Shown: positions 12,110 to 24,745, numbered from the stretch's first letter. The stretch is DNA of 64,000 nucleotides from Cinnamomum chago (GCA_038049695.1 CP142458.1:59429501-59493500); one strand, 5' to 3'. The notes: a model not told the origin generated them from the sequence alone. Program-made: numbers and translations.

Positions 12110-12650
12110 GATTTGTAGAGAGAAGAGAGAAATAACAAAGAAGATGTGAGAAGTGAAGAAGAAGATGATGGTTGCTGCTCCCAGCTGGATGAAGAAGAAG
12201 AATACCCAGCAGCAGCTCTCAAGAATTATTTCCAGCACAACAGTAGTCTCCCAGTGAAGAAAAGAGAGAGGAAGAAGAAGAAGTGGCAGCTGCTGTAGCT
12301 CCAATGGGTTCCAGCAACAGTCACAGCTGCAGAGTCTTGGAGAAATGAAATGGGAAGGGAAGATGGGGTAATAACAACAGCTCTTGGAAAATTCCAGCAG
12401 AACAGTAGCAGAGAAGAAGCAGTTGCAGCACAGCCCAGGGGGAAACAGAGGAAGAGTTCCAGCAGAGGTTCAGCCCAGTAGAGAGGATGAAGAGAAGAAG
12501 ATGAGGTAGTGGGGTAGTGGCTGATGCAGAGGAGGAGGAGAGATGAAGGAGAAGGGTTGCAACAGCTGCAAGATGCTCCCAGCACAGTCACAGTAGAATG
12601 CTTAGCTCAATACGTTGGAAGAGGAAGGAGGAGAAGAGAGTTGCAATGGG
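12110..12650. repeat. Purine-rich (GAA/GCA) segment in the solo LTR
   Basis: The plus strand is strongly biased to A and G, with many GAAGAAG and CAGCAG runs. On the minus strand, the transcribed sense of the LTR, this is a pyrimidine-rich stretch downstream of the TATA-like motif, consistent with an untranslated leader. Confidence 0.6.
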
Positions 12651-13565
12651 AGTGAAGACAGTTGGGAGTTTTCTTGGGAAGGGGGCTGGAGGTTTTCTTG
12701 GGAAAGGGGTTAGCTTAGGTTTAGGGTTTTGGGGATAAGAGAGGTTTTATAGTTTTAAGGGGGGTGACTAATTACCATCTTAGCCCTAGGGTTTTCATGT
12801 AGTTAGGGTTAGGGCTGGGGGTAGTTGGGTCATTAGGCTGGAAGCTTCTAGAGAGGGCACCCTTTTGCACTAACCCAACCTTAATTAGTTAATTAAACTC
12901 TATTAATGGCCTAACTAGCACTAATAGCCTAGGTTTAGCACTAACACCCAATTAATTGAAAATTCTACTCAACTAAGCTAATCTAACTAGAAGCTAGGAG
13001 AATCTAACTAATCTCTCTAATAACCCCTAATTAGCACAGATAAAGAGTAATTAACCAAGATTAGCAAAGATTAGCAAAGATTAGTAGAGATTAGTAGGGA
13101 TTAGTAGTAATTAGCAATAATTAACCAATAATTAACATAGATTAAGATTAATTAGCCTATAAAATAGCATTTAGAGGGCCCACCAAGGGTGGGACCTCAC
13201 AGAAGGATTTTAGAAATATCCAAATAAATTGTGATTATGCAATAAGCTCAACCTCTTTATAAGTTCCTTATACAACATCTGAGGAATGGACCTTTGCCCA
13301 AAAATAGAAGAATAGAACACTGATAAAGCCTATATATATTCAGTTAGGCAAAAAAAAAATAAAAGAATACCATGGTGCGGTGAATGATATTGGAAAAAGT
13401 TAAACATGAACAAAAGTATTACCAAAATGGTCATAAGAATAGGTCTTGTATGATTCCATCCTTTCATATTAAATCATGAAGTTTGAAAGCACATGTACTC
13501 ATGCAATTCATGAGCTTTCTGCAAAGCCAAAGATCAGCTGCTATTTGATGTTGTCTCACAAGTAT

Positions 13566-14160
13566 CTAAGGTTGCTGCTGAAGAGCACTGATCTCTTTCC
13601 CAGTTGGGTCTTTTGCGACCTATGCAATAACATCAAATTCTTTATTTAGACCCACAAAAAGTCAACAAGAGAGTAAACCTGATCATTGATTGATCATGCA
13701 TAAAGCATATGGTTAAAGTAATTAAAACCTGGACAAGAAAACTAACATACTCAATCGAAGGATGGATCCAATCATCAATAAAAGGTACACATATATAAGT
13801 ATATAAATAAATTAATTAATAACTTTCTTAAAAAAAAAGAGACCGATTTCAATCATAGCAGAATCCAAAACAAAACAACAACAAAAATAGGAAAAGGCAA
13901 AAGCATAGAACATGAAATTTGATGAATACCCATAGCAGAAATCACATATTAAAACCATCAATTTATTAAAATCTCATCTGAATCAGCATATATCAAGAAC
14001 ACCCAACCTAACAAAAGATCATGCGTTAAAAAAGTACCATGATCAAGTAAGACGAAAAAGAACAAGTAACCACACCAAAAATCTGAGTAAAAGTCACAAC
14101 CCATCAAAAATCATTGAAAGAGAGTAAAAAAATAATTTCAAGCACTCAACTTTCTCACTT

Positions 14161-14194
<34 letters not shown>

Positions 14195-14971
14195 AGGAAG
14201 AAAAAGGCCAGGTAAGATTTCTAGTTGCTTTTGAGAAATAAAAATGTAATATACATATTTGAAATATGATATGCAATGAAACAATAACTTTCTTCTTGTA
14301 CTTAAGTAGTTGGAGTAGCTACAACCCAATATCTCTACATAATCTCACAGGAAATATATGCAAGTTGAAAGGAATTCAATTCCAATCAAGGAATTAGCAT
14401 GATGATTTTTTTTTTTCATTAGCTTCATATACACTTAATAGTAAAAAAATCAAAAGTGTAGCCCATATACCAGCCTCATCTATGCCGTGGAGTTGGAACC
14501 CTTTTTTTTTAATGAACATTTATAGCTATACTCTATTGAAGACCCAATAAATCACTCCTCTACCATGAAATATAACTGTTGCTGAGAGCGGAAAAAATTG
14601 GTTAGGGAATGAAAATGGAGTTGGGATCATGGAGGATTGCCCCTGCATTGTAGACAGTATAAACTGAATTCTCCAAGAACCTCCACAATGGGAATTTGAA
14701 TAATTTTACTCTCTCATTACAAAAATTTACGAGGATGAAACATAACAACAAACAATAACAACTATAATAAAAATGAATTTAAGAAAGATCCTTCAACAAG
14801 AAAGAGAACAAAAACAACAATAACAACAACTATAATTAAAAAAATGCAATTTAAAAAAGACCATTCAACATGAAATAGCAGACAAAGAAAAAAAAAAACA
14901 AAAACAAAAACACTCACATTATAGTAGACCTTAACTTGTGTGTCAAATTTTGACATCCAGTTTTGCAAATC
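13566..14971 (-). pseudogene. Two candidate exons of an unrecognised gene
   Basis: On the minus strand 14971-14918 is a 54-bp open segment (DLQNWMSKFDTQVKVYYN) bounded by TTTTTGCAG before and GTGAGTG after. 13619-13566 is another 54-bp open segment (VAKDPTGKEISALQQQP, then TAG) preceded by TTGCATAG. Both are phase 0 and would join in frame. The protein family is not recognised, and further upstream exons were not convincingly found. They may be the 3' end of a gene or a relic. Confidence 0.35.
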
Positions 14972-16564
14972 CTGCAAAAAGAACACAATCAAAATTATAA
15001 CATCAATATATATATATATATATTTTAAATATTTAGAACATCAAAATAACGCAAAGACATATTTAAAAAAGAGGGGAAATTCCGAAAAATACTAGTTTTA
15101 ATCCTTAAATCCAAGTTAGTAGCTCAAACCTCAATTCATTTAAATCCTGTAAAAAAGATAAATACATAAATAAAATGCTATAAGATTAATAAAACCAGTA
15201 TTAATAAAACCGGGTTTTTTTTTTTTTTTTTTTTTTTGAGAATGTGGCCCCTTCTTAGAAGTCTTTAGTAAGTGTGACTCTTTGGAACTTGTCTATAAAA
15301 GATAAGGGAACCCTAGACTTGGTATTATTCCATCTCACAAGAAAGACAAAAAGCGAAGAGATCCGCGGAGCTTCTCAATTGCCGGAATGCACATAGATCT
15401 CCGGCCGCGTGTCGGAGTTTCCCCATCCTAATCTAAATTAATAGAGTTTTCAACGTCAAAAAGCAATCTCGGACAAATAATAATAATAAGACCTTTAAAA
15501 ATAATAATAATAATAATAATAAGATTAATAAAGTATCAGTTGTCCCATCCAGTAAACTATTCCTAGGACTTCTACAGGCCACTCTAAGTTGTCCTGTGCA
15601 AAACAAAATCTAATTACATGCAGCCACCAGTCCATTGTCTTCACCCCATTGAATCGACAAAATAAAAAAAATGAGATGGATTCATTTTTATCAACAACAA
15701 AGTAGTAGTTGTGATTGATTGTGGCATTGCCTTTCCTGCGGCTTCTGAAGATGCCACTGTTTCTATTGTGCAGCAGCATAAAGAACAAATCCAATGTTCA
15801 TGTATTTAGTCTTTAGTTTTACACCCTAGCTAGAACCACACAACCACAGAGATGAGAATTACGATACAATGTAGCTAACCAAAAAAAGCCAATGCATATG
15901 TGATTATAAGACACAAAAGCAATAGAAAGTAAAAGTATTTTTAGAATGTTAAATAAAATCAATAACAAGCCAGAAATACATCAAAGCAAGTAGATATCAA
16001 AGAAAAGATTGGTCTGAGATTTGCCGTTATTAGCTAATCACCTAATCACAAGGGTTCCAGCAGCAGTTGAATTCCACCGAATATTAGAGATGGAATCAAA
16101 TGGCAATCCAAGCCAAAGATATCAAATTTTTACAATTAAAAAAAAAGAAGAAAAGGAAAATAACTAATATCAAGAAATAAAGTAGGACTGAGTGAAACTA
16201 TAGATCTCAAAAGAGGGCATCTCAATTTAGCCCTACACTTGCAGAACAAAACAACATACTCATTAGTTCAGATAAATTTTATATAATATAAACATATGAA
16301 ATCAAAATAAAATATTTTATTTATATCGTAAAATTAAATGATATTTTTTTATGACTTATACTGCCGGAGCCTAATATGGGGGCGTTTTGCTAGAATATTG
16401 CCATTTGCCAATGTAGCCAACCAACAAAGGCCATGTGTATGTGATTATAAGGCACACAAGCAATGGAAAGTAAAAGTATTTTTAAAATATTATAAAATCA
16501 ATTAAGAGCCAAAAACACATCAAAGCGGGTCAAAATCAATTGAAGGAATTGAAGCTGATTTGTC

Positions 16565-16840
16565 AATTGAAAGCAACTGCTTTCATATATATATATATAT
16601 TACAACAGCGAAAACCTCCTCCCCATCTCTTGTAAATCCTAAAAGCATGTTTCTTTCCAATAATTTTTTACAATAATTTGAGGTGTTGAGGCTTTTAGGA
16701 CATCTCAATTGAAAACAACTGCTTTCATATATATATTAGAACAGCGAAAACCTCATCCCCATCTCTTGTAAATCCTAAGAGCATGTTCCTTTCCGATAAT
16801 TTTTTACAATAATTTGAGGTGTTGAGGCTTTTAGGACAAG
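16565..16840. repeat. Tandem duplication, unit about 140 bp
   Basis: Two copies (about 16565-16702 and 16706-16840) share CAACTGCTTTCATATATAT, ACCTC(C/A)TCCCCATCTCTTG and AATAATTTGAGGTGTTGAGG. They differ by a few substitutions and by the length of the AT microsatellite. Confidence 0.85.
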
Positions 16841-17350
16841 ATGTGATGGCTTCTTCTAGGCATTTGCAGATTTCATGTTTCTTAATAAAACTTTTAAAAT
16901 TCTAGCCACTTTAAGTAACATCTAAACTGCTTTGTTTGAACTTGGAAAAACCAGCCCCTTTGCTTTTTTTATGAGATTTCTTAATGCTCAACTACAAAGT
17001 AGCATCCAAGAATTCCACTATGTCTGGAATTCAAACATTCCCTAGACAAAAGTTCTCCCAATTCCAACAAAGATAGGCTTTAAATCCCATCCAAAACATG
17101 TTTTTTCAAGTGCAACTGAATGCAATTAATCAACAATAAAAAGAGACCCAAGCAGTCCAATTTAGGTCTTAAAAAAAGGTCAAATTTAAGAGTTAGGATC
17201 CTCAGTGGCCTTTGTTGCATGGTGACTATGGTCTATGAGCGGACTAATTTTGCGACATCAGCACCAATGAGTGAATTTTGAAGTTTCAATTGGATTGGAA
17301 ACATTTTCTTTTAATGGAAACATGTTTACCTGATTTGTGTCAGATCAATC

Positions 17351-17536
17351 CTAAGAGGTAGCTCAGTTGGCCTAAGACCACGGTTTCTACCAGGAGGTTA
17401 TAGGTTCGAAACTGTACTACCACACTGGAGATACGAAGGAGTTTACCCAACTTCCCTATTGGTCCGGAGAGATTAATCTAGTCCAAAGGTTTGGAATCCT
17501 TTCATAGCAAAAAAATAAAATAAAATAAAATAAAAT
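17351..17536 (+). mobile_element. tRNA-derived SINE
   Basis: An A box (GTAGCTCAGTTGG, 17358-17370) and a B box (GGTTCGAAACT, 17403-17413) have the spacing of a Pol III internal promoter. A tRNA-unrelated body follows (GAGTTTACCCAAC...), and the 3' end is a simple (AAAAT)n tail at 17509-17536. The head does not fold as a complete tRNA, so it is not a tRNA gene. Target duplications were not identified. Confidence 0.75.
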
Positions 17537-17948
17537 GAAAAAACCATAAGCATAAATGGGTGCAGTGCTCGGGACCAATCCCTCTTGCAGAAGGGGTCCA
17601 GTTGTGGTTGCCCAATCCTACAATGATTTCTACCAAGAAAACTTGTTATATGGGGTAAACTGATCAACAAAAAGTGCACTCTCGTAGAACATGTTTTTCA
17701 GCTTTAAACGATTCAAAGTATGATCGGACAGTACTCTCCGCTTTTGCAACGTCATAAAAAGATTGCAACTTCATAAATAAAAAGAAAGCAAAGTATCTGT
17801 AAAATTAACAGTAAAGTTTACCAATTGGTCTTAATTAAACCATTCAAGAATATACTATTTTCAATAAATTTGAAGTCAAATAGAGTTTCCAACAGCAGCA
17901 CATGGCATCCGGATCTCTTACCAAACATGATTTATCCTGTTTGAACTA

Positions 17949-18434
17949 AGGGCACGTTTGTGTACATGTAATTTCCGTGGAAATTGGAAATTGCCACATC
18001 AGCAAAATCCATGGGTTTCAAATTCTTTGGAAAAGTTTTTCTGCGGAAGTCAAAATTTTATGTTTGGTGCAACAAGGTTTTCCTCGATGAATTAGTGCTA
18101 ATGTTGTTTGGTGCGGCTATGGATTTCTTTAGTGAAAATCATTTTTTAGTGAAAACTATTGGATGGGTGGGTTGGTATGTGTGTGGGGTGGGTGGGGTTG
18201 GGAGGGGAAGATGAAGAAAAAGGGTGGTTGGGTGGAGTGAGGGTGAGAGAGAGGAAATTAGGGGGTCAGTTTTCCGTGGAAATGGACTTCCCATACCCCC
18301 CCCATAGGAAGTCTATTTCCATGTCTAGAAAGGAAAAAACTGACGTAGCGAAAAAGCATTTCCGCGGAAAACTGCCACACCAAACACATGAAAAAGAAGT
18401 TTTCCGCGGAAATGGGCTACACAAACATGCCCTA
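17949..18434. mobile_element. MITE-like element with TIR AGGGCACGTTTGTGT
   Basis: The ends are imperfect inverted repeats: left AGGGCACGTTTGTGTA, right (reverse complement) AGGGCATGTTTGTGTA. Both are followed by copies of a TTTCC(G)CGGAAA palindrome. There is no coding sequence. The end type resembles hAT-family MITEs, but no clean target duplication was found. Confidence 0.7.
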
Positions 18435-19450
18435 AAGGTGTTAACATTTACTCCCACCGTACCTACATGGCTATGCCTATGCCTGTCTAAGTTGTCTTAT
18501 CATATCTAAGTTTGGAGCCTTTAAACTTTAAATAACTGGGCGCTTCTAAAGCCGGACATGTACAGATCTCAGGACCATGATCCAAGCCGGGTAGAGATCA
18601 GAGCACAAGTCCTTGTAACTAATTGGGATTCTGGTTGCGTTGGGACTTCGGTCTGGAGTATAATGAACCCAACCCAAACACCACCCATTTTCATTCCTAT
18701 AAGAGGGCGCTCTGAATTTGGAATCCACTGCAACCCATTTGAAAAAGATAAAAAGGGTAAAAAACGTTTGCTAGCAGCTCATCAACAGTGTAAATAGAAA
18801 CTTTGCTGACCTCAATTGACTTCTTATTCTCAACCATGACAGCTATAGAAAATATTGAATGAAAGGGACAGCTAGTTTAGAAGCAAATGAATTTCAAAAA
18901 CTTAAGTGACCATGACTCATTTGATTTGAGTCCATATTTGCCCTTTGCACACATAGTTATGTTTTTAGACTAATTGGTCTGTATGAATCAATTAAGAGAA
19001 ACAAATTCGTCAAATAGTAATTATATGAACAAAGTTGTCATTAAGCAAATGTAATATAGACAAACTTGCCATATTGTAAAAAATTAATACGTTTTTTATT
19101 TAGATATTCATGTCATTCAATTGACAGTCATATATAAACCTTTTTCAGTCATATAAAGGTTTTTTTTTTAATTCGAATACAATTTAAGTCAAATTGATCA
19201 AAAAATAAAATTGTCAATCATTATCAAAGCATATTATTTGTAATATTATATTGCATATAATAGTAAATTCTTTTTATATTAAGGCAAAAATAAACATTAT
19301 TATATTTATTTACATCTTAAAAAGTATTAGACGCTCTCAAATTGGTGAGATACAAAGCTCTTACTTTTAAAGTTTTATTCGTAATAATTTAAATCATGTA
19401 TTGCCTGCAAGTCAGATTTCACTTCAATTGAAGCTCATACTATTCTACGC
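18435..19450. other. Intergenic, nothing recognised
   Basis: AT-rich DNA without coding, RNA or repeat signal that could be supported. Confidence 0.5.
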
Positions 19451-19837
19451 TAGGGATGTAAATGGGTTCTCGATTCTCCGATTACTCGGATGTTCCGACC
19501 AGTTAAAAATTAGGTCCGAGTCTATATTTAGGCCTTGATAAGTAAATGGGTCTGGGTCCGGTTCTACCTTGGTTCGGACCCATGGACCCAAGACCCGACA
19601 TACTATCTAAAGTTTTGAAAATTTCTCTTAAAAATCATGTTTTTTTAATATCATTCTCTATTTAGACCTGGACCTAAATCCGAATATGTTCCATATATGG
19701 TCCTGGTTCCAATTCCGTAGTTAAGAAACCGATTCTGAAACGGTTTTGGGTCCGAATTCAGTTCTACTTTTTTCTTAACGGTTTTGATTTCGAGTCCACC
19801 ATATATCCGGATCGAAACCGTCCGGTTTACAATCCTA
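19451..19837. mobile_element. Degenerate hAT-like MITE
   Basis: The left end TAGGGATGTAAATGGG and the right end (reverse complement TAGGATTGTAAACCGG) are imperfect inverted repeats. Flanks TTCTACGC and TTCTATAT agree only partly as an 8-bp duplication. The interior is made of GGGTCCGGTTC-like motifs typical of this class. It has no ORF. Confidence 0.6.
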
Positions 19838-20071
19838 TTCTATATCAAGAAAAAATAATAGTAATTAACGTTCAGACCATAATAACTTCAAGCCACAGCA
19901 AGATCAACTACAATGTGAAATTTAAAAGTAAAAACATAAAATCAGAAAAGAGGAGGCAGTAATCAATACGATGATAATAATCAAATAAAGTAAAATTTAG
20001 TCCGATATATGAAAAGGATTAATAATTTTTAAATAGTTTTAACTCTCAAAGTCGCCGTGCATTAAATTTAG

Positions 20072-20262
20072 CTGGAGTCGAAGAAAAGGTGCAACGATTT
20101 GCTCGGGCGGCACTCCGAGAATCGGGATTCCAAAGCAACAACGAAGGGGACAATGCATTCATATACGGACCTATGTTTGAGAGCATCAAGGCGTGCAATG
20201 TTATTGTCAGAACTCTACAGGTCCGGGTGGCTGCATTGAAATTTAGAAAGTCCTTCAACTAA
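20072..20262 (+). pseudogene. Candidate terminal exon of an unrecognised gene
   Basis: After a possible acceptor (TTAAATTTAG, 20062-20071), 62 codons stay open to TAA at 20260. They encode a normal-looking soluble segment (GVEEKVQRFARAAL, FIYGPMFESIKACNVIVRTL, ending KFRKSFN). The composition is less AT-rich than the flanks. The family is not recognised, no other exon was found nearby, and the minus-strand frame here is a shadow. It could be a captured or orphan exon. Confidence 0.3.
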
Positions 20263-21312
20263 TCGAGCCCGTGACAGATTGATCTGACATCCTCATTAAT
20301 AAACATCACATGCAAATGACTCCCATTTCGACAACCAAATCTGGATAACATCACATGCATATTAAGTACGGACTGCAGCGGAGGCAGACTCACTTGGATC
20401 CAGATCCCCACTTTTGGACCACACAGTGGTGCCACATGGAAGAGAAATTTTTAAAGAGATATGAATTTTTTTTTAAAGTTGGAATGTGGCATGTGGCAAG
20501 TGTTTGAACCAAACAGGATCCATTTTCGACTAACTCATATCATCACTCCTTTTGAAAACAGCAGTAAAATGGAAGAACTCACGTTGAGATGTCATGAGAG
20601 GTTGGATGCAAACCCATACAGCATTCTTTCATACCACACGCTAAAAAGAGGAAAATGGACACCGACCAATCGGGGGTCCATGTTCTTCTTTGGATTCGGA
20701 TCCCCTATTTAGACCGAAATGAAAACTCCTATTTGATCGAATCAAGAGGAAGAAATTTTTTTGAGATAGAATTTCTTTTATTTTTCTATTTATGAGAAGA
20801 TGGGATATGATATCTCTCTCCAGTTGCACCCCGATCCAAACATGGAATCTCGAACCGAAAGGGTGACCTATTTTAAATGGTGGCCAATCCAAATCCACAT
20901 CCACCATGTGGATCACCATCAGATAGCCAAATAGTGACACTCCCATTTACAAAGTACGCGTCATCCCTTCTTTCCCCTCTTTTATATCTATGTACCTTAT
21001 TAAAAAAGAGAAGAAGTTGTCCGCCTGCTTAAAAAATTCTCTCCATACCCAGAGCCCATTGGAATGACAAATCTATGCGTGCCCACTTGGAAGGCCCACT
21101 TGCTGATGAATGTCTACTTGCTTTACATGCTTGTTGATGAAAAATTCGTTACACACCCTGGGCCCACTTTAATGCTAGGTGTCTCATTAGATGCAAGGTG
21201 GGTTTTATTACTTCAAAATGGGTGAATAGCGACACAGACATGGTAGTAAAAACCATTAATTTGGACTGTGGTTTTTTCAGACACATGATTTTTCATAAAC
21301 CACAGCTGCTCC
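20263..21312. other. Intergenic, nothing recognised
   Basis: Mixed AT-rich sequence with no supported gene. It would be the upstream flank of the 5' UTR-like segment that follows. Confidence 0.45.
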
Positions 21313-21636
21313 TTGTGGTTGACTTCATCTAAACACGAGCCTAAAATTGTATCTGCCCTATTCCACTCCCGCGCCCGCCCTCTCCCCACTTTCCCTCCGG
21401 CCCTCTGTTCTCTTTACATAAACAAGGCTGCTCGGTCTTTAGGGTTTTTTTTTTCTAATCCTCATTCTCTCTCCAGCCTCTGTGCTCGTCTCCCCTCTGT
21501 GCTCGTCTCCGACTCCAGTCCTCTCTCTGCTCGGCCGACGGTGGTGTACTCAGGTCTTCATCTCTCCAGCGGCTACTTTTTTGGGTTTTCTTTCATCTGA
21601 GTGAATAGATCAAGTCGATCTTAATCAATTAGGTAC
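21313..21636 (+). promoter_or_regulatory. Pyrimidine-rich 5' UTR-like first exon with donor site
   Basis: The segment has many CTCTCTCC and CTCCGACTCC runs and a TTTAGGGTTTTT motif typical of plant housekeeping-gene leaders. It ends in a plausible donor (CAATTAG|GTACGTTCG, about 21633) followed by T-rich intron-like sequence. No in-frame start codon was recognised with confidence. If this is a real first exon, its first intron was invaded by the 15.9-kb CACTA composite beginning at 21900. The rest of the gene was not identified. Confidence 0.4.
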
Positions 21637-23426
21637 GTTCGATTCCTTCAAATGCAGTCTTTGATTTGGTTTTGATTCGTTGTTGTTTGATCTTTCTTGT
21701 TTTGCAATGAGGTTTGGAGTTGTAGGTCTTGGTGTTTGCGTTGTGGTTTGATTGCCCCTCTTTTGCAAGTCGTTGTGCTCTTGAATTCTTTTACCTTTTT
21801 TCCTGGGGGAATTGCCCCCTACAGAGATTGAAAGCCAAGGCATTAAATCAGTCCACTCTTGGGGGTTTACTTTTGTATTCATTTTCTATATCATATATTC
21901 ACTACAAGAAATTTGGGGTTTAAGGACGACATAAATTTATCCCAAAATATACATATTTCGTCACCAAAACTAATTGAGACGAAAAATTTTCGTCACCCGT
22001 TTTGTCGCCAAAGCCTTGTCGCTAAAAGGTATTGGAGACGAAAAAAAAAATCGTCACTGAAAAAGATAAATTGGTGACGATTTTTTTTTCTCCAATACAC
22101 TGTTGGAAACAAGTAATTTTTTTTCGTCTCTAATACACTATGTTGGAAACATACTGTCGGATGTGAATTTTGATCCCCCAGGGGAGGGAAATCGCCATTC
22201 ATCTATATGTGCTATTTAAATTTTTACATCGAAAATGAGGATTCCGACTACCCTCAAAATCGACGGATCACGATCGCCAGCTACGGTAACGGCCGTAACA
22301 CCGTTCTTTGACAAAAGCCAAAGAAAAATGGGAGAAAATAAAAGGGTGGGTTCTTCTCTCGTCTAATGTGCTGCCGGCAACACACGACGGTTTTCCTGTC
22401 ACATTAATTTGGGTCTTTTTGGGTCTCTTTAATATAGGGTCAATTCAGGGTTATGAGTTAGAGTCCAAATAAGGTTAATCCTCACATAGCATAATCATGG
22501 TGTATCCAAGTAAAATCAAATAATTAAAATAAAGAAAATAAAAAGGGGGAGGTGCCAAATATTTAAGAAGAGGATCGGCCCCGTTCCCGGGTACCCCCTT
22601 CTAATCCCTTGGCAAAATAGGGTTTAAAGGCTGACTTTTTCAAACCAAAATGATGATGCAAATGAGACTTTGACTTGTGATTTCTGTGTTTTTCGTGTGC
22701 GATACACGAATGATAAAGTGAAAAGCCGATGGGCTGTGATTGATTGAAGGTGGCCGATGGGCCGGTGTTTGTTTTAGAGGGCCGATGGGCCGTGATTGAT
22801 TTAGAGGTGGCCGATGGGCCGAAATAAAAGTATGCAACATGTGTGAAATCACTCATCTCATCTAATTTATTCTCATTTATTCAATTTTAGAAGTCAGTTC
22901 TTTGTTCCCTTTTATCATTAAGTTCAATTAAATATTTGGCACCTGAGGTGGAGGAAGAAATAAAGGAAAAATCTTTTTGGGTTTATTTTGTTGGTTTTAT
23001 AGTTTTTATGGATTTTTGATGTTGGGCTAGAAGGGCCTAACTAAGGGATTTTACTTTGATTTACGTGATTAATGCTTTATTACTGATCATCGGATTAACC
23101 CTAACCTAAGGTCCTAGACCGCCCACATCAGCTCTCCCAGTCCCTTAACGGAACAAGAAAAGTGATGGGACGAAGCCTAATGCTCTAGCCTATCTAATGG
23201 AGGAATCTGATTTATTCCTAGGGTGCTGATAGCTTAAGCTTGATAACCCTGCCTAAAGAATTTGGTTAATTAAGGTTTTAGTCGATTCGGTTTGTTTTAA
23301 GCTATGAGTTGATTAAGAATGATTTAGGGATGTTTTAAGGTTCTGCTTAAGTTGTTTAAGGCTCGTGGATTTCGAGTTTTAATTCGAGAAGTGAAATGAT
23401 GTTGAAATCGACGGACAGGATTGGCG

Positions 23427-24740
23427 GAGGACTTGGGCGCCCAGGGAGTGGTGCCCAGGTGTCTCTGGTGACTTGGGCGCCCAGGCAGTGGCGCCCAAGT
23501 GGCTGTTTCTCGGTGGTTTGGCTAGTGGCGGTGGTGTCGTTATTATCTTCAGAATCTCGGGGATTCTTACTTGTTGAATTCTAATGTTCCAAATTGTTTT
23601 AGTTCTCTGGTGTTCAAAGGTCAAAATTAGTCGGGTCCGGATTTGGAAACAAAACCAAGAATTCGCATTTTAGTGCAAACGAAAGGATAGGCGCCAAGGG
23701 GGTGGCGCCTAGGTGATTGTTTGTTGGTTTGTAAAGGTTTTGGATGCTAAGTCTGAATCGATTAAAGTCTTAAGTATTTTAAGTTAAAAGTGTTTTAATA
23801 TGTGGATTGGGATTGGTTTGAATGTTAATTAATTAGGCTAAGACGTTGGTCGGGGTTCTTATGAAAACAGGTAGGCTGGGCACCCAGGGTGTGGCGCCCA
23901 GGTGGAAATGGAGGATGGGCGCCCAGGGGGTGGCGCCCAAGTGGTTTGTTCTGTGGTTCGGGTCGGTTTTATGTTTTTGATTTATTTGAGGTTGAACTTT
24001 TATAGTTTGATGTATTTTAAAATAAAAGTGTTTTGCTGTGTCGTTAGGATTAAATTAAGTTCTAATTAATTAGGTCTTTTTGTGACTCGGGAGGTTAGGC
24101 GACCAGAGGGTGGTGCCTAGGTGGATAGTCTTTTAAGTTTTGAGTTGGTTCAATGATCTTTAAGTTAATTTGAAGTCGGACTTCTGACTTCAATTGTTTT
24201 AAATTCTGAAGTGTTGATTATGATTGAATTCGGGATTAGTTTCAAATGGGGTTTCCAAGTGACTGGGTAGGATAGGCGCCCAGAGGGTGGCGCCCAGGTG
24301 TCTCGGAAGGATGGGCGCCCAGGGAGACTGTTTTTATGGTTCGAATCGGTTTTATGTTTTTGATTTGAATTGAAGATCAAATTGATTGAGGTTTCAAATC
24401 TTTTTAAATTGACAGTGCTTTAATGTATTGATTCGGGTCTAATTAGTTAAGTTTTAATTTCAATTGATGGTCTCGAGGGGAATGGGGTAGGATAGGCACC
24501 ACAGGGGTGGTGCCTAAGTGGATTGATAGGCTGGGCGCCCAGGGGGTGGCGCCCAGGTGTCTGGTTCTTGGTTTTGTGCTGGTCTTGTACTTTTAAGTTG
24601 ATTCGAGTTCGAATTGATTCGGGTTTCAGGTTTCTCAAGTCTAAAAGTGTTTTATTATGTTAATTAGGATTAAGTTTGGGTTGTGATTAATTAGAAGTTT
24701 TAATTAAGGGTTCCTTAGTGATGGGATAGGATGGGCGCCA
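23427..24740. repeat. Dispersed palindromic GGGCGCCCAGG...GGCGCCCA repeats, left block
   Basis: Units of the form GGGCGCCCAGGGGGTGGCGC followed by CCAAGTGG or CCAGGTGT recur near 23427, 23477, 23690, 23877, 23915, 24270, 24305, 24485 and 24532. Each unit is two GGGCGCC/GGCGCC palindromes about 12 bp apart. The spacing is irregular (40-250 bp), so this is not a simple tandem array. Confidence 0.85.
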
Positions 24741-24745
24741 AGAGG

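Larger units (their letters stand above)
9270..13201 (-). mobile_element. Solo LTR, 3.9 kb, probably Ty3/gypsy
   Basis: The boundaries are TGTAACGCCCC on the left and ACCTCACA on the right. The 5-bp target duplication is perfect: GAAGG at 9265-9269 and 13202-13206. On the minus strand it starts TGTGAGGTCCCACC and ends GGGGCGTTACA, the usual look of a large gypsy LTR. A TATA-like ACTATAAAACC on the minus strand near 12750 supports that orientation. There is no internal domain, primer site or second LTR, so it is a solo LTR. It holds a minisatellite (11262-11785), a purine-rich segment (12110-12650) and short GATTAGCAAA-type repeats (13040-13130). Confidence 0.85.
13207..17350. other. AT-rich intergenic region with orphan exon candidates and duplications
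   Basis: No full gene was seen. Contents: an uninterrupted run of 30 T at 14163-14192; 23 T at 15215-15237; a stretch at about 15238-15450 with a TATA-like CTATAAAAGATAAGGG that resembles a promoter or leader fragment; a diverged duplication of about 150 bp (about 15870-15990 and 16410-16530, sharing TATGTGATTATAAG and AGTAAAAGTATTTTTA); a tandem duplication at 16565-16840; and two small candidate exons (separate entry). Confidence 0.55.

Noticed and set aside
15525-15794. 89-codon minus-strand ORF with an acceptor-like border near 15598
   Set aside because: No donor that would link it to the orphan exons and no recognised family. Too weak to call.
17351-17420. A tRNA gene
   Set aside because: A and B boxes are present but no full cloverleaf; a SINE body and (AAAAT)n tail follow.
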